From Pedobacter sp. BMA (GTDB lineage Bacteria > Bacteroidota > Bacteroidia > Sphingobacteriales > Sphingobacteriaceae): 64,000 nucleotides of DNA. The stretch lies in the NCBI RefSeq assembly GCF_001027745.1, contig NZ_LECU01000004.1:620001-684000 (forward strand), written 5' to 3'. Shown here piece after piece: positions 9,811 to 18,706 of the stretch. Each line of letters starts with the position of its first letter. Positions within the stretch are counted from its first letter, which is position 1. The position numbers and the translations under genes are program-made. Under the pieces are notes generated by a model that did not search any database, was not told the DNA's origin, and was given only the letters and a program-made list of their open reading frames with translations.

Positions 9811-9910
9811 CGTCATTACGAGGCAGGAAGCAATCTCTTTTTAAAGTGTTCATCCCCCGTAATTGATTTGAATTCTTTTTTTTTAGATTGTCTCATGCCT
9901 CACCATGACG
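9811..9910. repeat. Pair of REP-like 26-bp elements in inverted orientation
   Basis: The copy at 9811-9836 begins CGTCATTACGAGGCAGGAAG. The copy at 9885-9910 is on the other strand and begins CGTCATGGTGAGGCATGAGA. They match at about 20 of 26 positions and face each other across about 48 bp, so they could fold as a large cruciform or RNA hairpin. Such paired units between operon genes are typical of BIME-type REP arrangements. Together with the copy at 4167-4192 this makes three in one locus. Confidence 0.55.
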
Positions 9911-9922
9911 AATTTGATCAAT

Positions 9923-10609
9923 CTACAACTCTTCTAAATCTTTAACCGTTAATTTATTTAATCCGCTTACTACTACATCAGCCTCTGTAAGCACACTTTT
10001 TTCGCCAATCCCTATTGCCTTCATCCCCGCACGCTTTGCGGCTTCAACTCCTGCCACTGCATCTTCAAAAACCACACATTCATCGGGTTTAACACCCAAA
10101 AGTTCTGCGCCTTTCAAAAACACTTCCGGATCTGGCTTTGATTTGGTCACCATGTTCCCATCTACAATCTCATCAAAGAAATGAGCCAGGTTGGTACGTT
10201 CCAGAATGATTCCAGAGTTCTTACTTGCCGATCCCAATGCCAGTTTATAGCCTGCTTTATGTATCGCCGTTAGGAAATCTACTGTTCCAGGCAAAACCTC
10301 CGCCGGGGTCATTTTAGTAATCATATCCACATACCAGCTATTTTTTAACGTAGCCAGTTGGTCTTTTTCAGCATCTGTTTTTTCTACACCGCCCCATGCC
10401 AGGATTTTATTCAGACTCTCTACACGGCTTACACCTTTTAGCTGCTCATTTTGTTCTTCTGTAAAATCAAAACCCATAGTATTTGCCAGGCGCTTCCAGG
10501 CTTGATAATGGTAAACTGCCGTGTCTACCAATACCCCATCAAGATCAAAAAGACAAGCTTTAATTGACGAGTTAAGATTTGAAGTAGGAGGTGTGAGATT
10601 TTCTTGCAT
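9923..10609 (-). CDS. pgmB: Beta-phosphoglucomutase
   Basis: A 228-residue HAD-superfamily enzyme that converts beta-glucose-1-phosphate to glucose-6-phosphate. The N-terminal HAD motif CLFDLDGVLVDTAVYHYQAW has the nucleophile Asp and the general acid/base Asp two residues on, and the YHYQAW tail is the beta-PGM signature. The helical cap has LKGVSRVESLNKIL. Motif II is the Ser in LGSASKNS, motif III the Lys in SKPDPE, and the acidic motif is FEDAVAGVEAA. It lies upstream of the GH65 gene and supplies the next step after phosphorolysis, which is strong support for the function. The first dozen residues are poorly conserved in the family, but ATG 10609 is the clear start. Confidence 0.94.
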   Translation of the reverse strand: MQENLTPPTSNLNSSIKACLFDLDGVLVDTAVYHYQAWKRLANTMGFDFTEEQNEQLKGVSRVESLNKILAWGGVEKTDAEKDQLATLKNSWYVDMITKMTPAEVLPGTVDFLTAIHKAGYKLALGSASKNSGIILERTNLAHFFDEIVDGNMVTKSKPDPEVFLKGAELLGVKPDECVVFEDAVAGVEAAKRAGMKAIGIGEKSVLTEADVVVSGLNKLTVKDLEEL

Positions 10610-10694
10610 TGTTCTATAATTAGTATCAGCTAGCGGGTTTCAGCATATTATGATCACCCTGCTTTCGGCTTAAATATTTTTGTTTAAAATTGCT

Positions 10695-12542
10695 TTAATT
10701 TAATTCCAGAACCAATACGGTTTTGGCAGGTACTTTTATTGCCTTAATACCTGTACTCGCTCCTGTAATAACATTTTTTGCGGTGGTAATTCCACTGGTC
10801 CTTTCTGCAAAACGTCCGGTATCTAACGTCTTCTCCTTTTCAGTGTTATTTGCGATTACCATAACAGTTCCTGCAGCTGTATTGTTGTAACGGAAATAGA
10901 CATAAATATCATCTTCAGGAACAAACTGCATCAGCTTTCCGGTTCTCAGCGCTTCGCTATATTTACGAAAGTTTGCGAGCTTTTTTACAAAATTGAAAGC
11001 CTCATTTTCTTTTCCTGTTCTGCCATCTGCAATAAATTTATCTTTTTTATCACCATCCCATCCACCTGGAAAATCGAAACGAACCAGGCCATCAGGATTT
11101 GAAAAGTTTTTCATCAGGATCTCTGTTCCGTAATACATTTGAGGAATGCCGCGCATGGTCAATAAGAAGGCCATACCCATTTTATACTTATCAAAATCTT
11201 CATTTACGATGGAATAAAAGCGGCTCATATCGTGGTTATCCAAAGCGATACAGTTTCTGGTCGGGTCCTGATAAAGAAAATCATGCGCAACCACATCATA
11301 TAAGCGGTTTATTCCGTCTGTCCATCCATTCTTACCATTTACTGCCTCATAAATGGCATCCTTAACGGCCATATCAGTAATTCCCGGCAAGTGGGTATCG
11401 AAGCCACGGTTTACGGTGTTTCCCTGTGTGAAATACGCTTGGTTGGCTACACCATTAACAAATGTTTCACCAAAAATAGAGAGGTGAGGAAATTCTGCTT
11501 TTAGTTTAATTGCCCAGTCGGCCAGGTAAGCCGGATCATTGTAGGGATAAGTATCCAAACGCAAACCGTCTATTCCTGCATATTCAATCCACCAGATGTG
11601 GTTCTGAGTTAAATAATTCTGAACATAGGGATTCGATTCATTTAAATCCGGCATTGACGGCACAAACCAGCCATCCAACATTTTTTTGCGGTCTGCAGCC
11701 GAGGCGTGGGTATCCATCACGGTTTGATCGCGGTAGCTGGTCTGCGTATATTTAGTCCACTGGTGAACCCAGCTTTTCATAGGAAGGTCTGTGAAAAACC
11801 AATGACCGGTTCCTATGTGGTTGTGTACAATATCTTTAATCACCTTCATGCCTTTGGCATGAGCGGTTTCTACATATTTTTTATAAAGGTCGTTAGTTCC
11901 GAAACGTGGGTCTATTTTATAATGATCGGTAACAGCATAACCGTGGTAAGATGCATGAGGCATATTATTTTCGATTTCCGGAGTCATCCAAACGGTGGTG
12001 ATACCCAAATCTTTAAGATAGTCGAGATGATTGATTACTCCCTGAATATCTCCGCCGTGACGATAATACATGCTATCCCGGTTGAGCGTAGTTTCGGTTA
12101 ATCCCTGAACTACATCATTACTTTTGTCGCCATTCGAAAAACGATCGGGCATCAATAAATAAATAAAATCTTTTTGTGTTACACCCTGAATTCTGTCAGC
12201 GCTTTTATTGCGGCTTTTCAATTCGTAAGTATAACTGAATATTTTTTTTCCTTTTAAAGCAAAGTTAATCGGGAACGTTCCCGCTTTTACTGTTGAAGAA
12301 AGCTCTAAATCAACGAATAAATAATTGGGATTTTCTACTTTGTTAACCTTAACCAGCTTCACGCCGGGATAAGATAATGAAACAGTGCTTGCTGCAATAT
12401 TTTCACCGTGAACAAGTAACTGTAGTTTTGGATTGTGCATGCCTGCAAACCAGAACATGGGTTCGATGCGCTCTAATTTCTGAGCGAAGAGATTCACGGC
12501 TGATAGAAGCACCAGGAAACTCATCAGGCACATTTTTTTCAC
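10695..12542 (-). CDS. Periplasmic GH13 neopullulanase / cyclomaltodextrinase-like enzyme (SusA-like)
   Basis: A GH13 enzyme of about 615 residues with an N-terminal immunoglobulin-like cyclomaltodextrinase domain (KLERIEPMFWFAGMHNPKLQ) before the barrel. The barrel begins with DFIYLLMPDRFSNGD and carries DIVHNH, nucleophile Asp330 in GLRLD, acid/base Glu359 in FGETF and Asp438 in LDNHD. It should act on alpha-1,4 and possibly alpha-1,6 bonds of maltodextrins in the periplasm. I chose the GTG at 12542 because it gives a classic signal peptide, MKKMCLMSFLVLLSAVNLFAQ; an ATG at 12614 would add 24 residues of atypical leader, and ATG 12533 is also possible. The codons for Gly-Thr-Phe-Pro near residue 90 contain a perfect copy of the operator palindrome found upstream of susC. 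Confidence 0.9.
   Translation of the reverse strand: MKKMCLMSFLVLLSAVNLFAQKLERIEPMFWFAGMHNPKLQLLVHGENIAASTVSLSYPGVKLVKVNKVENPNYLFVDLELSSTVKAGTFPINFALKGKKIFSYTYELKSRNKSADRIQGVTQKDFIYLLMPDRFSNGDKSNDVVQGLTETTLNRDSMYYRHGGDIQGVINHLDYLKDLGITTVWMTPEIENNMPHASYHGYAVTDHYKIDPRFGTNDLYKKYVETAHAKGMKVIKDIVHNHIGTGHWFFTDLPMKSWVHQWTKYTQTSYRDQTVMDTHASAADRKKMLDGWFVPSMPDLNESNPYVQNYLTQNHIWWIEYAGIDGLRLDTYPYNDPAYLADWAIKLKAEFPHLSIFGETFVNGVANQAYFTQGNTVNRGFDTHLPGITDMAVKDAIYEAVNGKNGWTDGINRLYDVVAHDFLYQDPTRNCIALDNHDMSRFYSIVNEDFDKYKMGMAFLLTMRGIPQMYYGTEILMKNFSNPDGLVRFDFPGGWDGDKKDKFIADGRTGKENEAFNFVKKLANFRKYSEALRTGKLMQFVPEDDIYVYFRYNNTAAGTVMVIANNTEKEKTLDTGRFAERTSGITTAKNVITGASTGIKAIKVPAKTVLVLELN
12270..12283. promoter_or_regulatory. 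Intragenic copy of the LacI-type operator palindrome
   Basis: CGGGAACGTTCCCG, identical over 14 bases to the two copies upstream of susC, lies within the neopullulanase reading frame about 260 bp from its start. An auxiliary operator or roadblock for the LacI-family regulator is an inference; the sequence identity is direct. Confidence 0.5.
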
Positions 12543-12636
12543 TGTCTGAGCCTGAAACTTAATTCGAGCATTAAATAAGGGTAACTGAGCAAAAATGGTT
12601 GTGGATCTGATCATGCCGAAACTTTAAAGGTAATAA

Positions 12637-12664
12637 GCCCTGTAACAAATAAATGCTACAGGGC
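12637..12664 (-). terminator. Stem-loop between the SusE-like gene and the neopullulanase gene
   Basis: On the minus strand a 10-bp stem (GCCCTGTAGC with GTTACAGGGC, one G-T wobble) encloses ATTTATTT. It starts 12 bases after the SusE-like stop codon. The tail is TTATTACC rather than a clean T-run, so it may be a partial terminator or processing site that lowers expression of the enzyme genes relative to susCDE. Confidence 0.55.
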
Positions 12665-12676
12665 AGAAGTTAATGA

Positions 12677-13684
12677 TTAGTTTTTTACTACTGTATATTC
12701 AAGTGTCTTAGGATTTAACGAAATGGTATAGTTACCGGCAGCGGTAATTTTCAGGTTATCGCTATTAGATGTTGCTAACTTGCCATCCTTTATTCCAATA
12801 TTATTATCCCATTTGTGATCCTCTCTGAATTTGTACTCACTCGCAGTAAGATTTAAAGTCACCCTCCAAAAGCCTTTACCATCATTTACATATTTCATGT
12901 CCGTATCAGTGTCCCAGCCTCCGGGAGTAGCCGCGCCAATAATTCCCCATACTTTAACGTCTGATAGTTTAATCGTTAAAGCATTGAGGTCAACAGTCAC
13001 TTCTTTTAAGCCAGCAGTACCAGAACTGATATCGCCACCTGTAGTACTGATCGTTCCATTACCTGCGTTTCCATAAGCAAGATCCCAGGTCTTTGCCGCC
13101 GTAATTTTAAAACCACTTCCATCGAATTTTATAATACCAGTATAAATTTTATTACTCGTTAGAGAAACAAGGCTATCAGCTGTTGACGGTAACCAACCTT
13201 GATAATTTCCCGGAACGTAAATCCATGCTGAAGCCAGATAAGCTGTTGCATTTAAAGTAACCACATTCGAATAGGTTAAATCATTAGCAGCAGCACCAGA
13301 TTTTAGTCGTACTTCAATCTGAGCCGGAACACCGATCTTTGCACCTAAAGCCAGTATCATATTATTGAAATCTGAGACAGTCGGCGCGTAGCTTTTAGTC
13401 GTTACAACAATCTCCCGCGGAGAAGCAAAGTTTTTTCCCTTTAAAGCAAATTGAAGTGTTGATGTTACGGGAACAACATAACCCGAAGATGTTGCGAGTG
13501 GATATGTTAGCGTAACCGCCGCATTCGCACCTCCAACTTGAGTGAGCGTTACATTTGTTGTTGAGGCTGTAAGCGTTCCCGCTGGCACAACATCAGAAAC
13601 AACCAATGTACCCTCTTTTTTGCAAGACCAAAGCGACAGGGAAATTAAACCAAGCGCAATTGATTTTAATAAAATTGATTTCAT
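12677..13684 (-). CDS. SusE/SusF-like starch-binding outer-membrane lipoprotein
   Basis: A 335-residue lipoprotein with a lipobox ending at Cys21 (LSLWSCKKE). The N-terminal 100 residues resemble the SusE domain: a repetitive Thr/Val-rich Ig-like fold containing LTYPLATSSGYVVPVTSTLQ, then FALKGKNFASPREIVVTTKSY. Two C-terminal modules follow, beginning near AWIYVPGNYQGW and KVWGIIGAATPGGWDTDTDM. The second pattern, with paired Trp and a KFREDHKWDNNIG tail, matches the starch-binding SusE/SusF modules. It lies directly downstream of SusD with a 17-bp gap. The expected role is holding starch at the cell surface without catalysis. The call is from pattern and context; residue-level sugar contacts are not provable here. 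Confidence 0.85.
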   Translation of the reverse strand: MKSILLKSIALGLISLSLWSCKKEGTLVVSDVVPAGTLTASTTNVTLTQVGGANAAVTLTYPLATSSGYVVPVTSTLQFALKGKNFASPREIVVTTKSYAPTVSDFNNMILALGAKIGVPAQIEVRLKSGAAANDLTYSNVVTLNATAYLASAWIYVPGNYQGWLPSTADSLVSLTSNKIYTGIIKFDGSGFKITAAKTWDLAYGNAGNGTISTTGGDISSGTAGLKEVTVDLNALTIKLSDVKVWGIIGAATPGGWDTDTDMKYVNDGKGFWRVTLNLTASEYKFREDHKWDNNIGIKDGKLATSNSDNLKITAAGNYTISLNPKTLEYTVVKN

Positions 13685-13701
13685 CTTTTATAGAATTAAG
13701 A

Positions 13702-15291
13702 TTAATAACCTGTGTTTTGAACCAGATTTGGATTAGCAATCAAATCTGCTGCTGGAATTGGGTAGATATTACGGTAAGCTGGCACATTGGTTCCGGCTTT
13801 AACTCCACCTTTAAATGGCCATAAGTAAGTCGATCCCGTAAACTTGCCATAACGTACCAAATCGGTACGACGATGACCTTCCCAGTATAGTTCCCTTGCG
13901 CGTTCATCCAGATAGAAATCCGTTGTTAGTGCGGCAGCCACAACGTTGCCTGATGTATTACTGTAGGCCCTGGTACGCAATGCATTTACGTAAATTAATG
14001 CCTGAGCTGCTGATCCACCCGAACCGCCGCGTGCAACCGCTTCACCATAAATTAAATATTGTTCTGCCAGGCGGAATAGCGCGAAATCCAGTGAGCTAAA
14101 TGTACCATTTAGTGAAGCAGGTGTGATGCCCGCAGATGTTACATTCTTGAATTTGGTAACCCGTAGTCCGTCAGTAAACACACCGATTTCATCAACGGTA
14201 CTTTTGGTTCCAAAGAAGGTACCGCGTTTATCTGTTGATCCGGTAGTATTTGGGAATAAAGCAGGTAAATTCTGACGTGTTCTGTTTCCACCCCATCCGC
14301 CATTAGGCACACCGTAAGATGCAGGAGTCATGTCAGCGTTAATAGCCGCATTGATCAGGAAGGTTGTCCCACCATAATTAGTACCATTAACACCATCATA
14401 GTTGATTGTCAAAATATTTTCTGTGTTATTCACATTATTATCTGCCTTAAATAAGTCAAGGTAGTTTGCTTTTAACGAATAACCTGCTGCGATTACTTTG
14501 CTCGAGTAGGTAATCGCTTCAGTGTATTTGGCAGTACCTGTGTAAACCTGAGCATTCAAGTAAAGTCTGGCCAATAGAGACCAGTCAGCAGCTTTGTCAG
14601 CACGGCCATATTCATTTTGTCTCGCATCAACCAATTCACCCTCAATGGCTTTTAGCTCAGATTCGATATAGCTAAACAAAGCTGTTCTGGTGATTTGTTT
14701 TGGTGCAACTTTCCCAATAGCGTCATCTTCAGTTACAAACGGTGGATTACCAAAACCATCCATTAATACCCAGTACTGATAAGCGCGTAGAAAACGGGCT
14801 TCTGCACGGTATTTAGCAATATCAGATGCTGCAGTTCCTGTAATATTACGGGAAGCTAATTTGTCAGCGGTACTTTCACGCAAAAACTCATTACAAAGGG
14901 TAATTTGCAAAATACTGCGTGAATACAATCCCCTTAAAAATTGATTGTCTGTTGCCCATGTTGAGTTATCTAATTCCGGAATTCCTGTATCACCCCACGC
15001 ACAGATAGCCTCATCAGTTGTTAGCTCTTGAGAGGTCCAGAATAAGCGTAGGAAATCTGCAAAACCAGAGTTTAATCCCCCAATCTCACTTGCATCCGAA
15101 CCTTGCGAACTTGTTAAGCCATAACTTGCATATAATTTCACCAAACCTGTCTTGTAACCCGCAGCCGTAGCATAAACCGTTTCCGCGGTAACATCATTCG
15201 TTGGCAGTAAATTAAGATCTTCCTTCTTGCAGGAATTTAATGATACCAGCAACAATCCTGATATCAATATTATTTTAAATGAGTTTTTCAT
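13702..15291 (-). CDS. susD: SusD/RagB family nutrient-binding lipoprotein of the starch locus
   Basis: A 529-residue surface lipoprotein that forms the lid of the SusC channel and binds glycan. Cys21 in VSLNSCKKEDL is the lipidation site, and the following Lys-Lys-Glu-Asp fits surface export signals of Bacteroidota. The family marks are clear: tetratricopeptide-like helices with YRAEARFLRAYQYWVLMDGF, LLARLYLNAQVY, and the C-terminal block RARELYWEGHRRTDLVRYGK followed by the NIYPIPAADLIANPNLVQN ending. It pairs with the SusC just upstream; a 10-bp inverted repeat sits between them. Assignment to starch rests on the neighbouring GH13 and SusE-like genes. Confidence 0.93.
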   Translation of the reverse strand: MKNSFKIILISGLLLVSLNSCKKEDLNLLPTNDVTAETVYATAAGYKTGLVKLYASYGLTSSQGSDASEIGGLNSGFADFLRLFWTSQELTTDEAICAWGDTGIPELDNSTWATDNQFLRGLYSRSILQITLCNEFLRESTADKLASRNITGTAASDIAKYRAEARFLRAYQYWVLMDGFGNPPFVTEDDAIGKVAPKQITRTALFSYIESELKAIEGELVDARQNEYGRADKAADWSLLARLYLNAQVYTGTAKYTEAITYSSKVIAAGYSLKANYLDLFKADNNVNNTENILTINYDGVNGTNYGGTTFLINAAINADMTPASYGVPNGGWGGNRTRQNLPALFPNTTGSTDKRGTFFGTKSTVDEIGVFTDGLRVTKFKNVTSAGITPASLNGTFSSLDFALFRLAEQYLIYGEAVARGGSGGSAAQALIYVNALRTRAYSNTSGNVVAAALTTDFYLDERARELYWEGHRRTDLVRYGKFTGSTYLWPFKGGVKAGTNVPAYRNIYPIPAADLIANPNLVQNTGY

Positions 15292-15309
15292 TTTGATATA
15301 TTTTGTTCT

Positions 15310-15333
15310 GGAACATGTTATAGAACATGTTCC
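15310..15333. other. Perfect inverted repeat between susC and susD
   Basis: GGAACATGTT and its complement are separated by only four bases. The hairpin lies in the 53-bp gap between susC and susD on the minus-strand transcript. There is no T-run, so it is more likely an mRNA-stability or translation element than a terminator; a protein-binding dyad is also possible. Confidence 0.5.
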
Positions 15334-15344
15334 TTTATCATTGC

Positions 15345-18326
15345 CTAATTAAAACCAAGATTTAATCCTAAAGTGAATGTGCGGGGACGAGGATAAAGGT
15401 TGTTATCAATACCTGAAGTTTGTTCAGGATCGATACCTTTATATTTGCTTACCACAAACACATTCTGACAGTTAGCCGTTAATCTCAATGTTGCTTTACC
15501 AGATTTCGATAATTTCCCTGCATCGAATGCTAAACCAAGGTTATCCATTTTAAGGAACGATGCATTCTTGATGTAATAGTCACTCAGAAACTGAGTATTC
15601 TGGAAATTAGTGAATAGGAAATCTGAACCTGCGTTGTTGATTACTCCGGCCGAACTTAAAATATTTGCCCTTACTCCAAAATTAGATGATACGTTGTCAT
15701 AAATATAGTTACCGATATTTGCTCTTAAAACAGTGCTGATTGTCCACCTTTTGTAATTGAAGGCCGTATTGAAGCCAAACGTAAAGTTGGGATCAGGAGA
15801 TTTATAGAAGTACTGATCACTTGTATTGATTACACCGTCACCATTTAAATCTTCGTAAACCCCTTCTAAAGGTTTGCCAGCAGCATTATATACTTGTTTA
15901 TAAACAAAGAATGCCCCCGGAACCTGGTTCACTGCATTGTATTTCAACGTAACTCCTGTTCCGCCAGAAATATCTCCGGCACCAACCTTGGAAGCTGGAT
16001 CTGGATTTAGCGTAAGGTTTGTAATCTTTCTTTTATTATAGGCTGCATTGAAGCCGATATCCCAGTTCATATCATCTGTTCTGATGATTCCGAAGTTGAT
16101 GCTTGCCTCGGCACCTTTAACCTCCATGTTACCAACGTTAGTTGTTAATTCGTTATTGAAGTTGGTTCCTACCGGAATGTTAACTTTACTTAATAAGTCT
16201 TTTGTTTTTTTGTAGTAAACATCGATTGCTCCATAAATACGGCCTTTAGCAAAACCGTAGTCTATACCAGCATTATATGTAGTAGTAGTTTCCCATTTCA
16301 AATCGGGATCATAAGCAGCCGGACTATAATAGTCATAATAAGTGTTTCCAACCATGTACTTACCCGTTGTGCTGTTATTATAATATTTAGATAAATAATC
16401 ATAATAACCAATACCATCCTTATTACCAGTTTGTCCATAGCTTAATCTCAACTTCAAATCAGACAGCACCTTGCTGTCTTTAAGGAAGTTTTCACCAATA
16501 ACTCTCCAGGTGAAACCGGCTGATGGAAAATAACCCCATCTCTGAGATTCTGAAAACTTCGAGGAAGCATCAGCCCTCATTGTTCCTGACAGGATATATT
16601 TATCAGCCAAAGTGTATACAAATCTTCCATAATATGAAAGAAGCTTATCTCTCGGAATATCAAAAGCATTAGCAGGTTTTACCAGCTCTGCGCCTAATCC
16701 ATTGTAGCTTGTAAAGTTATAATTGGTGGTTTTATTATCGTAATAACCATAACCTGCCGTTACATCAAATCGGCTTCTGATACTTTCAACATTTTTGGCG
16801 TAGTTCAAATAAAACTCCGATACCTTGTTACTTGCGGTAGCTAGAGAACGTGTAAATGATCCGTTAGTGGATATACTTTGTGCTGCAAAAGCAGGAACTG
16901 ATATTTTACCGTAACCCTTGGATACATCGTAACCAAGGTTCAGGTTAGCATGCAATTCTGGAAGGAAGTGAAATGAGTAATCAAGTCTCAAGTTACCAAA
17001 ACTCCTGTCAGCATTTCCGTTGTTATTCTGCAGATTGATTAAAGCGACCGGGTTTCGGGGTGCATTTGGATTAATGCTCCCATCAGCTAAACGAAGCCAT
17101 TCAAAATAGTTTCCAAAACTATTCGAGGCGTTAACTGATTGAGTCGGATCGAACTGAATTGCACTTGCAATTGCGCCACTGTTAGCAAAATGCGAATTGG
17201 TTAATGTTCCTTTTAAATTCAAATCAACTTTTAAGTGGTCTTTGAAAAATTTTGGTGATAAGCTTAATGCACCTGATGCACGTGTAAATTTATCGGTGAT
17301 TAATAAGCCTTCCTGCTCAAGGTATCCTGCAGACACACGGTATGGAACATTTTTGAATGAGCCCGATATACTTAAATTATTATCTGTCGTGTAGGCATTA
17401 CGATAAATTTCATCCTGCCAGTCAGTATTTGATTGTCCTAATAAAGCAGTGAATGTCTTGCCGTCATCGTAAGTTGCATTCGGATTTGCATTTACGAAAT
17501 CACGAATTTGGCCAGAAGAAAGTACATCCACTTTTTTGGCGACTGTTGCAATTGAATTATTAGTACTGAAATTAAACACAGGAGCACCTGATGAACCTTT
17601 CTTGGTCGTAATCAGGATTACACCATTTGAAGCACGAGAACCATAAATGGCTGTTGCATTTGCATCTTTTAACACGGTAAAGGTTTCAATATCGTTTGGA
17701 TTAATTAACGATAAAGGACTTGGCGCATTATTGATAGAATTACCACTAAAGGGAACTCCGTCAACCACGATAAGCGGGTCATTACTTGCATTCAGTGAAG
17801 CCCCACCTCTAATTCGGATCTGGCTTCCGCCTCCGGGTTGTCCGCTGTTTTGGGTAATGTTAACCCCGGCAACTTTACCCTGAATTAATTGTTCAGGATT
17901 GGAGATCGTACCCTTCTGAAAATCTTTCGAAGAAACCGTAGTGATTGATCCCGTCAGGTTTTTCTTTTCAGCCGTACCATAACCAATTACTACAACCTCA
18001 TTTAGTTTCTGTGCATCGGGCACCAGTTGAAAATTCAATGTAGCATTCGCTGAAACCGTTACTGGTTTTTCAAGCGTCTGGTAACCGATAAAGCTGGCAG
18101 CAATTGTGATAGAACCGTTTGAGAGTGCGGCTAATTTGAATTTTCCATTAACATCTGTTGAAGTACTTCTGGTTGTTCCTTTAACAATTACAGAAGCACC
18201 TGGCAAGGGCTGTCCAGTTTCATCAAGCACTGTACCAGATACCGATCCGGTTTGTGCTTTTACGATTAATGCTGAGAAAATCAACAGCACCAAAAGCCCC
18301 TGTTTTAACAGGTAAAATACTTTCAT
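15345..18326 (-). CDS. susC: SusC/RagA family TonB-dependent outer-membrane transporter of the starch locus
   Basis: A 993-residue TonB-dependent porin for oligosaccharide uptake. Residues 1-24 form the signal peptide (ending IVKAQ). Residues about 28-105 are the carboxypeptidase-like beta-sandwich (GSVSGTVLDETGQPLPGASV) and carry no catalytic role. The plug follows with VVIGYGTAEKKNLTGS, the SusC signature DPLIVVDGVPFSG and ATAIYGSRASNGVILITTKK. The remainder is the beta-barrel, ending in YPRPRTFTLGLNLGFN with the terminal aromatic residue. It is the first gene of the operon. The upstream 449 bp carries two perfect copies of the operator palindrome at 18610 and 18654, so control by the neighbouring LacI-type protein is likely. 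It should import maltodextrins with SusD. Confidence 0.94.
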   Translation of the reverse strand: MKVFYLLKQGLLVLLIFSALIVKAQTGSVSGTVLDETGQPLPGASVIVKGTTRSTSTDVNGKFKLAALSNGSITIAASFIGYQTLEKPVTVSANATLNFQLVPDAQKLNEVVVIGYGTAEKKNLTGSITTVSSKDFQKGTISNPEQLIQGKVAGVNITQNSGQPGGGSQIRIRGGASLNASNDPLIVVDGVPFSGNSINNAPSPLSLINPNDIETFTVLKDANATAIYGSRASNGVILITTKKGSSGAPVFNFSTNNSIATVAKKVDVLSSGQIRDFVNANPNATYDDGKTFTALLGQSNTDWQDEIYRNAYTTDNNLSISGSFKNVPYRVSAGYLEQEGLLITDKFTRASGALSLSPKFFKDHLKVDLNLKGTLTNSHFANSGAIASAIQFDPTQSVNASNSFGNYFEWLRLADGSINPNAPRNPVALINLQNNNGNADRSFGNLRLDYSFHFLPELHANLNLGYDVSKGYGKISVPAFAAQSISTNGSFTRSLATASNKVSEFYLNYAKNVESIRSRFDVTAGYGYYDNKTTNYNFTSYNGLGAELVKPANAFDIPRDKLLSYYGRFVYTLADKYILSGTMRADASSKFSESQRWGYFPSAGFTWRVIGENFLKDSKVLSDLKLRLSYGQTGNKDGIGYYDYLSKYYNNSTTGKYMVGNTYYDYYSPAAYDPDLKWETTTTYNAGIDYGFAKGRIYGAIDVYYKKTKDLLSKVNIPVGTNFNNELTTNVGNMEVKGAEASINFGIIRTDDMNWDIGFNAAYNKRKITNLTLNPDPASKVGAGDISGGTGVTLKYNAVNQVPGAFFVYKQVYNAAGKPLEGVYEDLNGDGVINTSDQYFYKSPDPNFTFGFNTAFNYKRWTISTVLRANIGNYIYDNVSSNFGVRANILSSAGVINNAGSDFLFTNFQNTQFLSDYYIKNASFLKMDNLGLAFDAGKLSKSGKATLRLTANCQNVFVVSKYKGIDPEQTSGIDNNLYPRPRTFTLGLNLGFN

Positions 18327-18578
18327 ATTCGAAGCTCGTTTAAGTATAAAAATTTGGTTAAATATTATAGTGAATTACACACTGGACTAATTTACAGACC
18401 GAAATGGTAATTCAAAATTTATTTAAAGAATATATTTCACAACCAAAAAAAACAAAACGAAAGCAGTAAAAATTTCGCATTTTTTAACATAAAAGGTTTA
18501 ATAATTCGCCAACCAACAAAACACAACAAACTGTTTTACAATATTTTAAAAACACCAACAAGTAAAATAAAGTGTAGA

Positions 18579-18706
18579 TTTTACACTAAGTGAATTTTAG
18601 AGCCTATTTCGGGAACGTTCCCGACAATAAAGACAAAAATCAGCGCTGTTTTTCGGGAACGTTCCCGGTTTTGAATCGAAATTCTGCTTATTTTACACTA
18701 AGTGAA
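18579..18706. repeat. Direct 16-bp repeats flanking the operator pair
   Basis: TTTTACACTAAGTGAA occurs at 18579-18594 and again at 18691-18706, identical at all 16 positions. Each has a palindromic core CACT-A-AGTG. They bracket the two CGGGAACGTTCCCG sites, which gives a repeat-operator-operator-repeat layout. This may be a binding site for a second regulator (inference). Confidence 0.6.
18610..18667. promoter_or_regulatory. Tandem LacI-type operators upstream of susC
   Basis: The perfect palindrome CGGGAACGTTCCCG lies at 18610-18623 and 18654-18667, with starts 44 bp apart (about four helical turns, so on nearly the same DNA face). A palindrome centred on CG is what LacI-family proteins usually bind, and such a gene lies immediately upstream. 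The sites are about 285-340 bp from the susC ATG, so either the leader is long or the protein acts from upstream. Confidence 0.7.
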
